64,000 bases of DNA. Source: CAUZWH01 sp965247665. Its GTDB lineage: Bacteria; Pseudomonadota; Alphaproteobacteria; SHVV01. The stretch lies in assembly GCA_965247665.1 (NCBI GenBank), contig CBDFHH010000004.1, forward strand, positions 186,001 to 250,000, in the 5' to 3' direction. The notes beneath the pieces are model-generated. The model saw only the letters and a list, made by a program, of their open reading frames with translations. It ran no database searches and was not told the DNA's origin. This document shows, in pieces, positions 1 to 9,979 of the stretch (the first letter of the stretch is position 1; the number at the start of each line of letters is the position of its first letter). The position numbers and the translations under genes were made by a program.

Positions 1-5
1 ATGCC

Positions 6-344
6 ATGGACCGCCATCGGCAGATCGACGGCTGCGCTCGCATCGTCGCCCGCTACCTCGCCCTCGGCCACGAACCGGCGCACCTGATTGCTGTTCTCGG
101 TCACGCCCTGCTGCGCGAGGACGCCGGCTTCCATTGTTTTCAGATGTATGAAGCGGGGGTGCGCCAGTTCGGCGAATGGAACGGTGCGCCCGAGGGCCAC
201 TATATTCTCGTTGCCATGACCCGCTACCTCGCCGCGCACGCCCCCACCGAGCGATCGCAGTTCCAGACCGCCGACATCGCGCACCGCCTCCACCGCAGGG
301 TCGATCTCTACGAGGATGAAGAAGCGGCGGCGGCCGATATCTGA
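6..344 (+). CDS. Unrecognised protein, C-terminal part (runs off the left edge)
   Basis: The frame is open to the left edge, so the first ATG (base 6) is probably internal and the real gene starts outside the window. About 112 residues are visible, with stop TGA at 342-344. The segment reads as a real protein: amphipathic helices with conserved-looking patterns such as LLREDAGFH and LYEDEE, rich in His, Arg and Glu, with no membrane segment or signal. I do not recognise the family with confidence. It converges on the acetoacetate-CoA ligase gene, with only 28 bases between the two stop codons. Confidence 0.5.
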   Translation: MDRHRQIDGCARIVARYLALGHEPAHLIAVLGHALLREDAGFHCFQMYEAGVRQFGEWNGAPEGHYILVAMTRYLAAHAPTERSQFQTADIAHRLHRRVDLYEDEEAAAADI

Positions 345-372
345 CGCAGCCGCCTGGATCCAATCGCGGTCC

Positions 373-2331
<1,959 letters not shown>

Positions 2332-2347
2332 CGCGACGCGCCTCCGC

Positions 2348-2627
2348 TTACACCACGCGATTCATCAGCGTGATCGCAACCCTCCTCCACACGCCTTCGC
2401 TGACGCAAGGATCGCTCGAAGGCGTCGAGGGCGCGGTGCCCCATGAAATCGACCACCATCATCGCGCCGATCATGCCGCCGTCGTCGTCGAGCAGGGCGC
2501 CGCCGACCTCGAGTTGGCCTCGGTCGACAAGGCGCTTGACTCTCTGCGGATGGCTCGGCCGGACCGCCGGAGGCAGCGCCTTGGCCTTCTTGCCCTTGCC
2601 GTCATGGGCGACGATTGGGAATTTCAT
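2348..2627 (-). pseudogene. YCII-domain protein with a frameshift
   Basis: YCII proteins are small (about 95 residues) ferredoxin-like proteins with a conserved His-Asp pair. Here the first 70 residues are normal: FPIVAHDGKGKKAKAL, then VKRLVDRGQLEVGGALLDDD and MMVVDF. Near base 2414 the frame is lost. Read in the frame used up to there, the protein ends in a basic tail that overlaps the start of the acetoacetate-CoA ligase gene. After a +1 shift at that point the reading becomes DPCVSEGVWRRVAITLMNRVV and stops at 2348, which is the ending expected for a YCII protein (DPYVxxGVWxxV). The coordinates describe the repaired gene. The shift looks like two missing bases just before the DP codons. 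It could be a natural mutation or an assembly error. Confidence 0.75.
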
Positions 2628-2748
2628 CGCTTATCCCGCTGTCGGATAATCCGGGTTCGCCGAAAAGTGCCGTGGGCACGCGGTTTATGCAAGGCTGAGG
2701 CGCGATCTTGGCAATGGTCATGCGCGGCTCCAGACCCTAGGTTGCCGC

Positions 2749-3675
2749 ATGCTTTCGCCTATGGTGCATCGCTTGAGCGCGTCGATCACGGAGCCATTGC
2801 GCGCGGCCGTCTACATGGTCGTCGCCTGCCTGGTGTGGAGTTTTCTAAGCTGGCTGGTGCGCGACCTCAGCACCGATCTGCACGCTTTCGAGATCGTGTT
2901 TTTTCGCAACCTGTTCGGCTTCGTGGCGATTGCGCCGTTCCTGCTCCGCCACGGCACGCCGACGTTTCCGAGGCAGGAGTTCGGCATCTATCTGATCCGC
3001 GGCGGTTTCGGTCTGGTGGCGATGCTGGGCTGGTTCTATGCGATCACGGTCGTGCCGCTGGCCGATGCCACGGCGCTCAGCTTTACGGCGCCGATCTTCG
3101 CGACGATCACCGCCATTATCGTGTTGGGCGAGGTGGTTCGAATCCGTCGCTGGACGGCAATGCTGATCGGGTTCGCGGGCGCTATGATCGTGTTGCGACC
3201 GGGCGGGCTGGAGATCGGCATCGGTGAGATCGCCGTACTGATATCGTCGGCCGCGATCGCAGTGGTCATCGTTCTGGTCAAGATCCTGGCGCGGACCGAA
3301 ACCTCCGATCGCATTGTTGCGTTTCATACCCTGATCTTGCTGCCGCTTTCGCTGCTGGCCGCGCTCTTCGTGTGGATCTGGCCGACCTGGACGCAGCTGC
3401 TGCTGTGCGTGGTGCTGGGTGCCGCGGCTACCTTGGCCAACTGGCTGACCGTGCGCGCTTTCACGATCGGAGAGACTGCGGCGCTGATGCCGTACGATTT
3501 CACCCGGCTGCCATTCATGGCGCTAGTCGGCTACGTCGCCTTCGCCGAGGTGCCGGACCTCTGGACCTGGGTGGGCGGCGCCGTCATTTTCGCGAGCTCG
3601 TTCTACATCGCGCGCCGCGAAGCGCAGCTCGCCCGCGATCAGGCCCGGACCGACCATGCGGATCGCAAACCATGA
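2749..3675 (+). CDS. EamA/DMT-family transporter
   Basis: A 308-residue inner-membrane protein with about ten hydrophobic helices arranged as two EamA repeats (roughly residues 18-150 and 160-290), the usual size and architecture of drug/metabolite transporters. The family exports amino acids, nucleobases, quaternary compounds and related metabolites; the substrate cannot be read from sequence. The LADATALSFTAPIFATI segment in repeat 1 is typical. A second DMT gene of similar organisation follows 115 bases downstream. The first ATG at 2749 was chosen; an in-frame ATG at 2761 is an alternative. Confidence 0.88.
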   Translation: MLSPMVHRLSASITEPLRAAVYMVVACLVWSFLSWLVRDLSTDLHAFEIVFFRNLFGFVAIAPFLLRHGTPTFPRQEFGIYLIRGGFGLVAMLGWFYAITVVPLADATALSFTAPIFATITAIIVLGEVVRIRRWTAMLIGFAGAMIVLRPGGLEIGIGEIAVLISSAAIAVVIVLVKILARTETSDRIVAFHTLILLPLSLLAALFVWIWPTWTQLLLCVVLGAAATLANWLTVRAFTIGETAALMPYDFTRLPFMALVGYVAFAEVPDLWTWVGGAVIFASSFYIARREAQLARDQARTDHADRKP

Positions 3676-3790
3676 CGGCTGGCAACGCGTCGCCGCGGCC
3701 GCGGCCCGACGATGATCGTCGCCGCCACCCTCGACATCGTGCCCGGCCATTGCGGCCGCGTACGATTCGCCGATCCGACATAATGCGGGC

Positions 3791-4660
3791 ATGAGCGATT
3801 GGCAAACCGCCTGGGCGCGGCTGTCGCCCACCACCCGCGGCGCTTTTTTCATGGTCTGCGCGGCCTGCTCGGCGACGCTGATGTTCACGACCGTCAAGGC
3901 GCTCGGCGGGCGCGTCGACAGCGTTCAGGTGGTGTTTTTCCGCGCGGTGGTCGGCGTTCTGGTGGCGATCCCGATTCTCACCCGTTCGCGCGGGCGCGGC
4001 TTCCGCTCCGGCCATCTGCGTCTGCAGGTCGGCAACGGCGTGCTGGGTGCGATGACGATGATCTGCACCTACTTCGCGGTCGTTCACATGGAGCTGGCCG
4101 ATGCCACCGCCGTGCTGTTTACCCGGCCGCTGTTCCTGCTGCTGCTGGCGATGTTGCTGCTCGGCGAGGCGATGTTGGCCAAGCGCTGGCTGGCGACCTG
4201 CGTCGGTTTCGTCGGCGTGCTGGTGATCGTCAAGCCGGCCGGGATCGTCGAACCGGCGGCGCTGGCGGTGTTGTTCTCGGCTCTGGCGAGCGCCTTGATG
4301 ATGGTGTTCGTCAAGAAGATGGTCGATACCGACGGGCCGGACATTCAGCTTTTCTATTTCAACCTGACGATGACCGCGGTGCTGATCGTCCCCACCGGAT
4401 TGTTCTGGACGACGCCGAACTGGACCGACTTCGGCCTGCTGCTGCTGGTCGGCGTGTTCGGTACCAGCAACTCGCTGCTGTACGTGCAAGCGCTGCGAGT
4501 CGGCGAAGCAACCGCGGTGTCGCCGTGGGATTACACGCGCCTGATCTTTGCCACGTTGTTCGGCTTTTTGTTGTTCAGCGAAGTCCCCGACGCCTGGTTC
4601 TGGTTCGGCTCGGCGATGATCGTCGTGGCCAACCTATACATCGCGCGCGGCCGACGCTGA
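3791..4660 (+). CDS. EamA/DMT-family transporter (second of a tandem pair)
   Basis: A 289-residue, ten-helix membrane protein with two EamA repeats. It shares the DMT patterns of its upstream neighbour (LADATAVLFTRPLF in repeat 1, SPWDYTRLIFATLFGFLLF in repeat 2). It begins just after an A/T-richer stretch (TCCGACATAATGCG) and uses ATG at 3791. The tandem arrangement suggests either duplication or a two-component EmrE-like pair, but each copy already has ten helices and so is probably self-sufficient. Substrate unknown. Confidence 0.87.
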   Translation: MSDWQTAWARLSPTTRGAFFMVCAACSATLMFTTVKALGGRVDSVQVVFFRAVVGVLVAIPILTRSRGRGFRSGHLRLQVGNGVLGAMTMICTYFAVVHMELADATAVLFTRPLFLLLLAMLLLGEAMLAKRWLATCVGFVGVLVIVKPAGIVEPAALAVLFSALASALMMVFVKKMVDTDGPDIQLFYFNLTMTAVLIVPTGLFWTTPNWTDFGLLLLVGVFGTSNSLLYVQALRVGEATAVSPWDYTRLIFATLFGFLLFSEVPDAWFWFGSAMIVVANLYIARGRR

Positions 4661-4685
4661 TCTTGGCTATTCCGGTCCTGCGCCG

Positions 4686-5051
4686 TCATTCCTCCTCGCG
4701 GAGCGTGGCCAGCATGCGGCGCGCATCGTCGCGATGTTCGTCGGTGATGTGTTTGCGCACGGTGCCGATCGCGGCGAGCAGCACCGTGGCGTCGTCGCCA
4801 TAGCCGAGGCCGGCGATGAAGTCGGGAATCATGTCGGTGGGTACGACGAAATAGGCCAGAGCCCCCAACAGCACCGCCTTGACATAGGCCGGCGTGCGCG
4901 AATCGCCTGCGCAGCAGTAGGCCGCCAGCGCCTCGTCGAGAAACGGAACTTTGCCGACCGTACGGCGCGCCTTGCGCCAGAAGCGGCTGCGATCGGTCGG
5001 TTCATCGCGCTCGGCGCGCTCGTGATCGCTGCCCATGATCTTGGTGCCCAT
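4686..5051 (-). CDS. DUF1232 (YkvA-like) small membrane protein
   Basis: A 121-residue protein with a basic N-terminal half (RFWRKARRTVGKVPFLDEALAAYYC-like) followed by the DUF1232 signature AYFVVPTDMIPDFIAGLGYGDDATVL, in which one hydrophobic segment (about residues 63-80) is followed by the conserved DxIPD. DUF1232 proteins are widespread, membrane-associated and of unknown function. The start was set at the ATG at 5051; the open frame extends further upstream but only into the neighbouring dehydrogenase gene. ATG 5036 is another possible start. It is transcribed divergently from the dehydrogenase at 5111. Confidence 0.82.
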   Translation of the reverse strand: MGTKIMGSDHERAERDEPTDRSRFWRKARRTVGKVPFLDEALAAYCCAGDSRTPAYVKAVLLGALAYFVVPTDMIPDFIAGLGYGDDATVLLAAIGTVRKHITDEHRDDARRMLATLREEE

Positions 5052-5110
5052 GCTGTGTGTTATGTGGGGTGCGGTTCTGCTAAGAACAATGGGCGCCTCG
5101 GGAGGTATAG

Positions 5111-5872
5111 ATGGACCCACAGGGACGAGCGGCAATCGTGACCGGCGGTGCCTCCGGGCTCGGCGCGGCGACCGCCAAGGCTCTGCGCGAACGCGGCGCC
5201 AGCGTCGCCATCGTCGACGCCGATGCGGATCGGGCCAAGGAATACGCCGTCGAGATCGGCGCACTGGCGCTGACCTGCGACGTGCGTGACGACGCCAGCG
5301 CCGAGCAGGCCGTGCGAGCTGCGCGCGATGCACATGGGCCGGTACGAATTCTGGTCAACTGCGCCGGTATCGGTACGCCGGGCAAGGCGGTGGGCCGCGA
5401 CGGCCCGCTGCCGCTGGAAGATTTTTCGCGCGTCATCGAGGTCAATCTGATCGGCACCTTCAACCTGATCCGGTTGATCGCGGCCGAAATGCAGCCCCTC
5501 GACGCGCTCGACGAAGAAGAACGCGGGGTGATCGTCAACACCGCTTCGGTTGCCGCTTATGACGGGCAAATCGGTCAGGTCGCTTATTCCGCCTCGAAGG
5601 GCGGGGTGGTCGGGATGACGCTGCCGTTGGCGCGCGAATTCGCCAAGTTCGGGATCCGCGTGGTGACGATTGCGCCGGGCATTTTCGAGACGCCGATGCT
5701 GCGGGGCCTGCCCGAAGCGGCGCAGGAATCGCTGGCCGCATCGATCCCCTATCCGAGCCGGCTCGGTCGCGCGTCCGAATATGCCGACCTGGTGATGCAT
5801 ATCCTCGACAACCGCATGCTCAACGGCGAGGTGATCCGGCTCGACGGCGCGATCCGCATGGCGCCGCGGTAG
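5111..5872 (+). CDS. Short-chain dehydrogenase, 3-hydroxyacyl-CoA dehydrogenase type 2 (HSD17B10-like)
   Basis: A 253-residue classical SDR: NAD-binding TGGASGLG at residues 11-18, NCAGIG around 80, the active-site Ser in NTASVAAYDGQIGQ and the YSASK catalytic Tyr-Lys pair. The insert around LPLEDFSRVIEVNLIGTFN followed by MQPLDALDEEERGVIVNTAS is characteristic of the type-2 3-hydroxyacyl-CoA / 2-methyl-3-hydroxybutyryl-CoA dehydrogenase branch. It would oxidise 3-hydroxyacyl-CoA intermediates of isoleucine or short-chain fatty acid breakdown, which fits the branched-chain 2-oxoacid dehydrogenase operon elsewhere in the window. Substrate preference is inferred. Confidence 0.88.
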   Translation: MDPQGRAAIVTGGASGLGAATAKALRERGASVAIVDADADRAKEYAVEIGALALTCDVRDDASAEQAVRAARDAHGPVRILVNCAGIGTPGKAVGRDGPLPLEDFSRVIEVNLIGTFNLIRLIAAEMQPLDALDEEERGVIVNTASVAAYDGQIGQVAYSASKGGVVGMTLPLAREFAKFGIRVVTIAPGIFETPMLRGLPEAAQESLAASIPYPSRLGRASEYADLVMHILDNRMLNGEVIRLDGAIRMAPR

Positions 5873-6032
5873 GAGGCAGGACCAACCTTCCAGCCGAAAC
5901 GCGACGCCGCCACTCGAAACGCGGCACGCCCACTTTGTCCCGGGAATAAACGGATTCGTTGCCGCGTCTCTGGGCGGGTCGAAGACCGTCGGCGTTCGGC
6001 GTACGCGGCCGTCGCAAGTTCGCGCGTCGTGG

Positions 6033-6323
6033 CTAACGCAGCGAGTCCATCGCCTGCGCCAGGTCGATGTCGCGCTGGCTGAGGCCGCCCGCATCATGGG
6101 TGGTCAGGGTGATCCCGACACGGTTGTACACGTTGAACCACTCCGGATGATGGTCCATGCGTTCGGCCACCAACGCAACGCGGCTCATGAACCCGAACGC
6201 GTCGACGAAGGTTTTAAAGCGATAGGTCTTGTGAATCGCATCGCGGCCATCGACCGGCTTCCAGCCTTTGAGTTTTCTCAGCGCTTGGGTTCGGGCTGCG
6301 GGGGACAATTTCTTGATTGCCAT
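6033..6323 (-). CDS. phhB: 4a-hydroxytetrahydrobiopterin dehydratase (pterin-4a-carbinolamine dehydratase)
   Basis: A 96-residue protein of the PCD/DCoH family. The conserved active-site region is intact: ERMDHHPEWFNVYNRVGITLTTHD, with the two histidines, Pro-Glu/Trp and the Thr-His-Asp near the C-terminus. It dehydrates 4a-hydroxy-tetrahydrobiopterin during aromatic amino acid hydroxylation, and family members also occur where no hydroxylase is nearby, as here. The start is ATG 6323, giving MAIKKLSP; the open frame continues upstream but does not resemble the family. Confidence 0.92.
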   Translation of the reverse strand: MAIKKLSPAARTQALRKLKGWKPVDGRDAIHKTYRFKTFVDAFGFMSRVALVAERMDHHPEWFNVYNRVGITLTTHDAGGLSQRDIDLAQAMDSLR

Positions 6324-6402
6324 CGTGCGCTCCAGGGGTTTGTGTCGGCGACAAGCATCGACCCGCTTGGCGCTATGCGCAACCACGCTATATCGTCTCG
6401 TC

Positions 6403-6810
6403 ATGTCGATCGACGCCGGCGCCGCGCCGACCACCGACGATATCTGCGACCTCGCCGAACGGGCGCTCGGACAGATCCCCGAGCGGATGCGCCGGCTGGT
6501 CGACGGCGTCGTCATCCGGGTCGAGGAATTTCCCGACGACGAGGTGGTCGAGGACATGAGATTGGAGAGCCCGTTCGACATTCTCGGCCTCTATCGTGGC
6601 GTCAGTCTCGATCGAAAAAGCTACTTCGACGCCGCGACGGATCCCGACATGGTGTTCCTCTATCGCCGGCCGATCCTCGATTTCTGGTGCGAGGGATCGG
6701 ACACGCTGCGCGCGGTCGTGCGCCATGTGCTGATCCACGAGATCGGCCATCACTTCGGTTTCAGCGACGCCGACATGGCGGCGATCGAAACCGAAGCCGC
6801 GACGGGTTGA
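6403..6810 (+). CDS. Small zinc metallopeptidase-fold protein (zincin, DUF1025/MTG-like)
   Basis: A 135-residue protein with a single HEIGHH zinc motif at residues 112-117, followed by FGFSDADM, the third-ligand region of this family (HExxHxxGxxD). The first half contains the usual PERMRRLVDGVVIRVEEFP stretch. These minimal zincins are common in actinobacteria and alphaproteobacteria; structures show a metzincin-like fold but no substrate is known. Start ATG 6403 gives MSIDAG. It is divergent from phhB, with 79 bases between the two starts. Confidence 0.85.
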   Translation: MSIDAGAAPTTDDICDLAERALGQIPERMRRLVDGVVIRVEEFPDDEVVEDMRLESPFDILGLYRGVSLDRKSYFDAATDPDMVFLYRRPILDFWCEGSDTLRAVVRHVLIHEIGHHFGFSDADMAAIETEAATG

Positions 6811-7002
6811 GACCCTTAAAGCGAAGCGCGAACGCCGTGCATGAAGCGGGGAATGTCGGTCGCCGATGATGGCTGCCACCTATTGCCGATCGAGCCTGCC
6901 GATCTCCGCAATACCGGCGAGGTCGGGCACGAACGCCCCGCCGGACAGGAACGACTCGACCAGCTAGAGTCCCCGCCATCGAAGGTCTCGGGGAAGCCGT
7001 AA

Positions 7003-7413
7003 ATGACCCGCCATCGACTTGCCGGAAAGCGCGCCATCGTCACGGCGGCCGCGCGTGGGATCGGCCGGGCCACGGCGCTGGCATTCGTGGCGGAGGGGGC
7101 CGTGGTCTACGCGACAGATCGTGATCCGCTCCCGCTCGAACAGCCGGCATCGCGGTACGACAATTTCCAAGCCCGCCAGCTCGACGTTACCGACGCCGCC
7201 GCGATCTTCCGGCTGGCAGCGGAGCTGGGTGCGGTCGACATTCTGTTCAACTGCACCGGCCAGGTGCCGCATGGATCGATTCTCGAGTGCGACGATGCGA
7301 CCTGGGATGCGACTTTCGCCCTTAACGTTCGCAGCATGTTCAAGATGATCCAGGCGGTGTTGCCGGCGATGACGCCGGCATCCACGAAGCTCGCCCCACC
7401 GGCCACGGATTAG
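7003..7413 (+). pseudogene. Truncated short-chain dehydrogenase (DHRS6-like N-terminal half)
   Basis: The N-terminal half of an SDR resembling the DHRS6 / 3-hydroxybutyrate dehydrogenase type 2 group: TAAARGIGRATALAF nucleotide-binding motif (about residues 14-28), ATDRDP acidic NAD-selecting position, VTDAAAIFRLAAELGAVDILFNCTG, and NVRSMFKMIQAVLPAM at the end of helix E. After that the family would continue with the Ser strand and YxxxK catalytic motif, but the frame reads an unrelated tail of 13 residues and stops at 7413. The following 200 bases show no catalytic half in any frame. A non-catalytic deletion remnant is the simplest reading. Confidence 0.75.
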
Positions 7414-7625
7414 CGAACACGGATTGGCGAAAGGGACTCGCCGCTCGGCGCACCGGCGGGGACTACCCGACCCACCGATGAATAGCCGAGAGCGATCAGC
7501 CGCTCACTGTGGATTGGTGTCGTTGTCGGGGAGCAGTCGATGTCCTTGGATGCGCCCCGGGAACCGTCGCGACTTCGGGGTCTGCGATCTGTTTGATGCA
7601 GACCGCGACGCGCCCGGCCGCGGTC

Positions 7626-8876
7626 CTATTCCACCGTTACGTCGACCGGAACGATGCCGTCGAAATGTTTGCGCTGATAGTTCCATTCTGTATGCGGCTG
7701 CACGCGGCCGTTTTCGTCCGTGGCCCGCGCCATCAGCGAATGATCACCGGCTTGGTCGGCCGTCCAGCGGTACGACCAGCGCACCCATAGCCACTTGTCC
7801 CAGGCTTTTTCCACGTGTGCGTCGTGCCACGACGCGCCGCCGTCGGTGCTGATTTCCACGCGCGTCACGGAACCTTCACCGCTCCAAGCCAGGCCACGGA
7901 CGACGTTCTCGCCGCGCGGCAACGGCGAGTCCTCGTCGCGTGGTTCGAGGATCAGCGACTTGACGCCGAGTGCCATTGTCAGACGGCGATCGGGATCGTC
8001 CGGCGACTTGCCGTGTACGAAGTAGTGAGTCTGGTAGTAGCAGTCGGGCATGTGGTCCATCACTTCGATCCTGTGCACCCACTTCACCCACCAATTGCCG
8101 GACCATCCCGGAACCACCAGGCGCACCGGCGCGCCGTGAACGTGACGCAGGTATTCGCCGTTGTGGGACCAAGCGAGAATCGTGTCGGGGTCGAGTGCCT
8201 TATCGAGGGGCAGTCCCTTGTCGAAATTGATCACGCCGGGATCGAACACCTCGAGATCCGCAAGCCCTGTCGAACGCTGTACGACCAGTGGGTCGGGTTG
8301 GCCCTCATCCCGGCCTTCCGCTCGAACTGCGACGACGTCGTCGGCGAGGCCGGCGGCTTCCAGAACCGTCGCTAGCGACACGCCGGTCCATTCGCCGGAG
8401 CTGACGAAGCAGGTTCCGGGGATGCGGTCGAACATTTCGTCACTCGACATGCCGTCGGCGTCGGCCGCCATCTCGCGCCAATGCGGCCAGCCTGCGTCCG
8501 GCCGCAGCGACGGCTTTTCGGCGCCCGCTCCCGCTTTCATATAGTCGAAGAACACGTCGTCGTTGCCGGCACACTCGACCACGGCGCGCACCGAATGGCC
8601 GGGCAATCGCCGCAGATCCTCCAACCCCAGCTCGCACGGACGCTCGACGCGACCGAACAGCGAAAGCCGATAGTCATCGGGATGGATCGGATCTGGGATG
8701 CCGAGCTGCGCGACCACGTGGCACGCATCGGTCGGCGTGATCAGGCCCTCGAGATCGAGGATCGGTGTGCGTGCGCCGATGACGCGGCCTTCAGGATCGG
8801 TGCTCGCCGCGTGTTCAAGCCTCTTGCGTCCAGGCCATCCCTGGATCCTAGCGCCTTCGATTTCCCGCTGTACCAT
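7626..8876 (-). CDS. Sulfite oxidase-family molybdopterin oxidoreductase
   Basis: A 416-residue molybdoenzyme with an oxidoreductase molybdopterin-binding domain (about residues 60-270) and a Mo-co dimerisation domain (about 290-405). The Mo-ligating cysteine is C102 in the VECAGN motif; HVHGAPVRLVVPGWSGNWWVKW is the pterin-binding region. No N-terminal heme b5 domain and no Sec or Tat signal peptide can be seen, so either it is cytoplasmic or the start is misplaced. Its likely reaction is two-electron oxidation of sulfite or a related oxyanion. No partner cytochrome gene is adjacent. Confidence 0.85.
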   Translation of the reverse strand: MVQREIEGARIQGWPGRKRLEHAASTDPEGRVIGARTPILDLEGLITPTDACHVVAQLGIPDPIHPDDYRLSLFGRVERPCELGLEDLRRLPGHSVRAVVECAGNDDVFFDYMKAGAGAEKPSLRPDAGWPHWREMAADADGMSSDEMFDRIPGTCFVSSGEWTGVSLATVLEAAGLADDVVAVRAEGRDEGQPDPLVVQRSTGLADLEVFDPGVINFDKGLPLDKALDPDTILAWSHNGEYLRHVHGAPVRLVVPGWSGNWWVKWVHRIEVMDHMPDCYYQTHYFVHGKSPDDPDRRLTMALGVKSLILEPRDEDSPLPRGENVVRGLAWSGEGSVTRVEISTDGGASWHDAHVEKAWDKWLWVRWSYRWTADQAGDHSLMARATDENGRVQPHTEWNYQRKHFDGIVPVDVTVE

Positions 8877-9090
8877 CGCGATTTGCCCCCCCGCCGGTTG
8901 GAGTCCGGATTCCGTGTCGGTTTTATAACAAATCGGTGGCGGTCGCAGCTTGGCAAAGCGGCTCGCGGCGCCCTTCCGCAGCGGCGGTGAACGGCTGGAA
9001 GGCCGACGCCGTACCGTCGCCTTCGTGAGCCGGATTCACTTTTTCTTCGCGCATGCATACGCGGTATATCGGACCACCGATAACGGTTCT

Positions 9091-9843
9091 TCAGGCAGGC
9101 CGGTCGCTGCTCAGCAATCGCTCGACATAGGCCGGCACGATTTCGGTCGCGGGCCCATAGACCTTTTCGGCGAACAGCGATTCGCCCTCCGAAGGTTCGA
9201 GGTTGAGTTCGGCGGTGTGAGCGCGGCCGCGTGTCCGTACCTCCTCGATGAAACCGGCGGCGGGATAGACGTTGCCGGAAGTGCCGATCGACAGAAACAG
9301 ATCGCATTTGTCGAGCGCGGCATGGATCCGGTCCAACTCCATCGGGAACTCGCCGAACCACACCACGTGCGGCCGCAGGTTGCCGGGGTGCGCCGATGCG
9401 GCGGTCGCCCCGCGGCCTTCGTCGACGCATCGCGGGCAGGGCGTGGCGACGTCGAGGTCGGTTTCCCAGAGCATGACGTGGTGGGCGGCGTGGCAGCGCA
9501 CCTTCAAGAGCTCGCCATGCATGTGGATAACATTTGTGCCTCCGGCCTGCTCGTGCAGATTGTCGACGTTCTGGGTGACCACCGTAACCATTGCTTCGGT
9601 CTCGCGTTCGAGCCGCGCCAGCGCCGCGTGGCCGGCATTGGGCCTGGCCTCCAGCAGGTTTTTGCGGCGTGCGTTGTAGAACTCGTGAACGAAGGCCGGG
9701 TTGCGGGCGAATCCCTGTGGCGTGGCGACCTCGTCGAGGTCGTACTTGGTCCACAACCCGTCGACGTCGCGGAACGTGCCGAGCCCCGACTCGGCCGAGA
9801 TGCCGGCGCCGGTGAGGATGACGATGTGCTGATAGTCGGACAT
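9091..9843 (-). CDS. cobB: NAD-dependent protein deacylase, sirtuin (CobB-type)
   Basis: A 250-residue sirtuin: GAGISAESGLGTFRD (NAD-binding, residues about 12-26), TQNVDNLHEQAG and the catalytic His in HMHGEL, then two zinc cysteines near RCHAAHH and two in CPRC, RPHVVWFGE, and GTSGNVYPAAGF. The YxxR pair of bacterial class III sirtuins is represented by EFYNARR, suggesting desuccinylase as well as deacetylase activity. Start ATG 9843 (MSDYQHIVILTGAG) was preferred to a longer frame from 9909. One zinc-site cysteine appears replaced (RCHAAHH where CxxC is usual), so metal binding may be atypical. Confidence 0.9.
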   Translation of the reverse strand: MSDYQHIVILTGAGISAESGLGTFRDVDGLWTKYDLDEVATPQGFARNPAFVHEFYNARRKNLLEARPNAGHAALARLERETEAMVTVVTQNVDNLHEQAGGTNVIHMHGELLKVRCHAAHHVMLWETDLDVATPCPRCVDEGRGATAASAHPGNLRPHVVWFGEFPMELDRIHAALDKCDLFLSIGTSGNVYPAAGFIEEVRTRGRAHTAELNLEPSEGESLFAEKVYGPATEIVPAYVERLLSSDRPA

Positions 9844-9979
9844 GCCGTGGTCCCGGGCTTGTGCTAGACCCCGCCGACTGAACAAATCCGCGGCGGGTGC
9901 GTCGGTCAAGCGGTGTCGACGGCCCGATCGTCGACCCGCTTACCTCGGTGCTCGATGGGCGGCCTGCGCATCCGTTTAT

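Noticed and set aside
7601..7625. GACCGCG / CGCGGTC hairpin touching the stop of the molybdoenzyme gene
   Set aside because: Seven pairs with no T-run on either strand; too weak to call a terminator.
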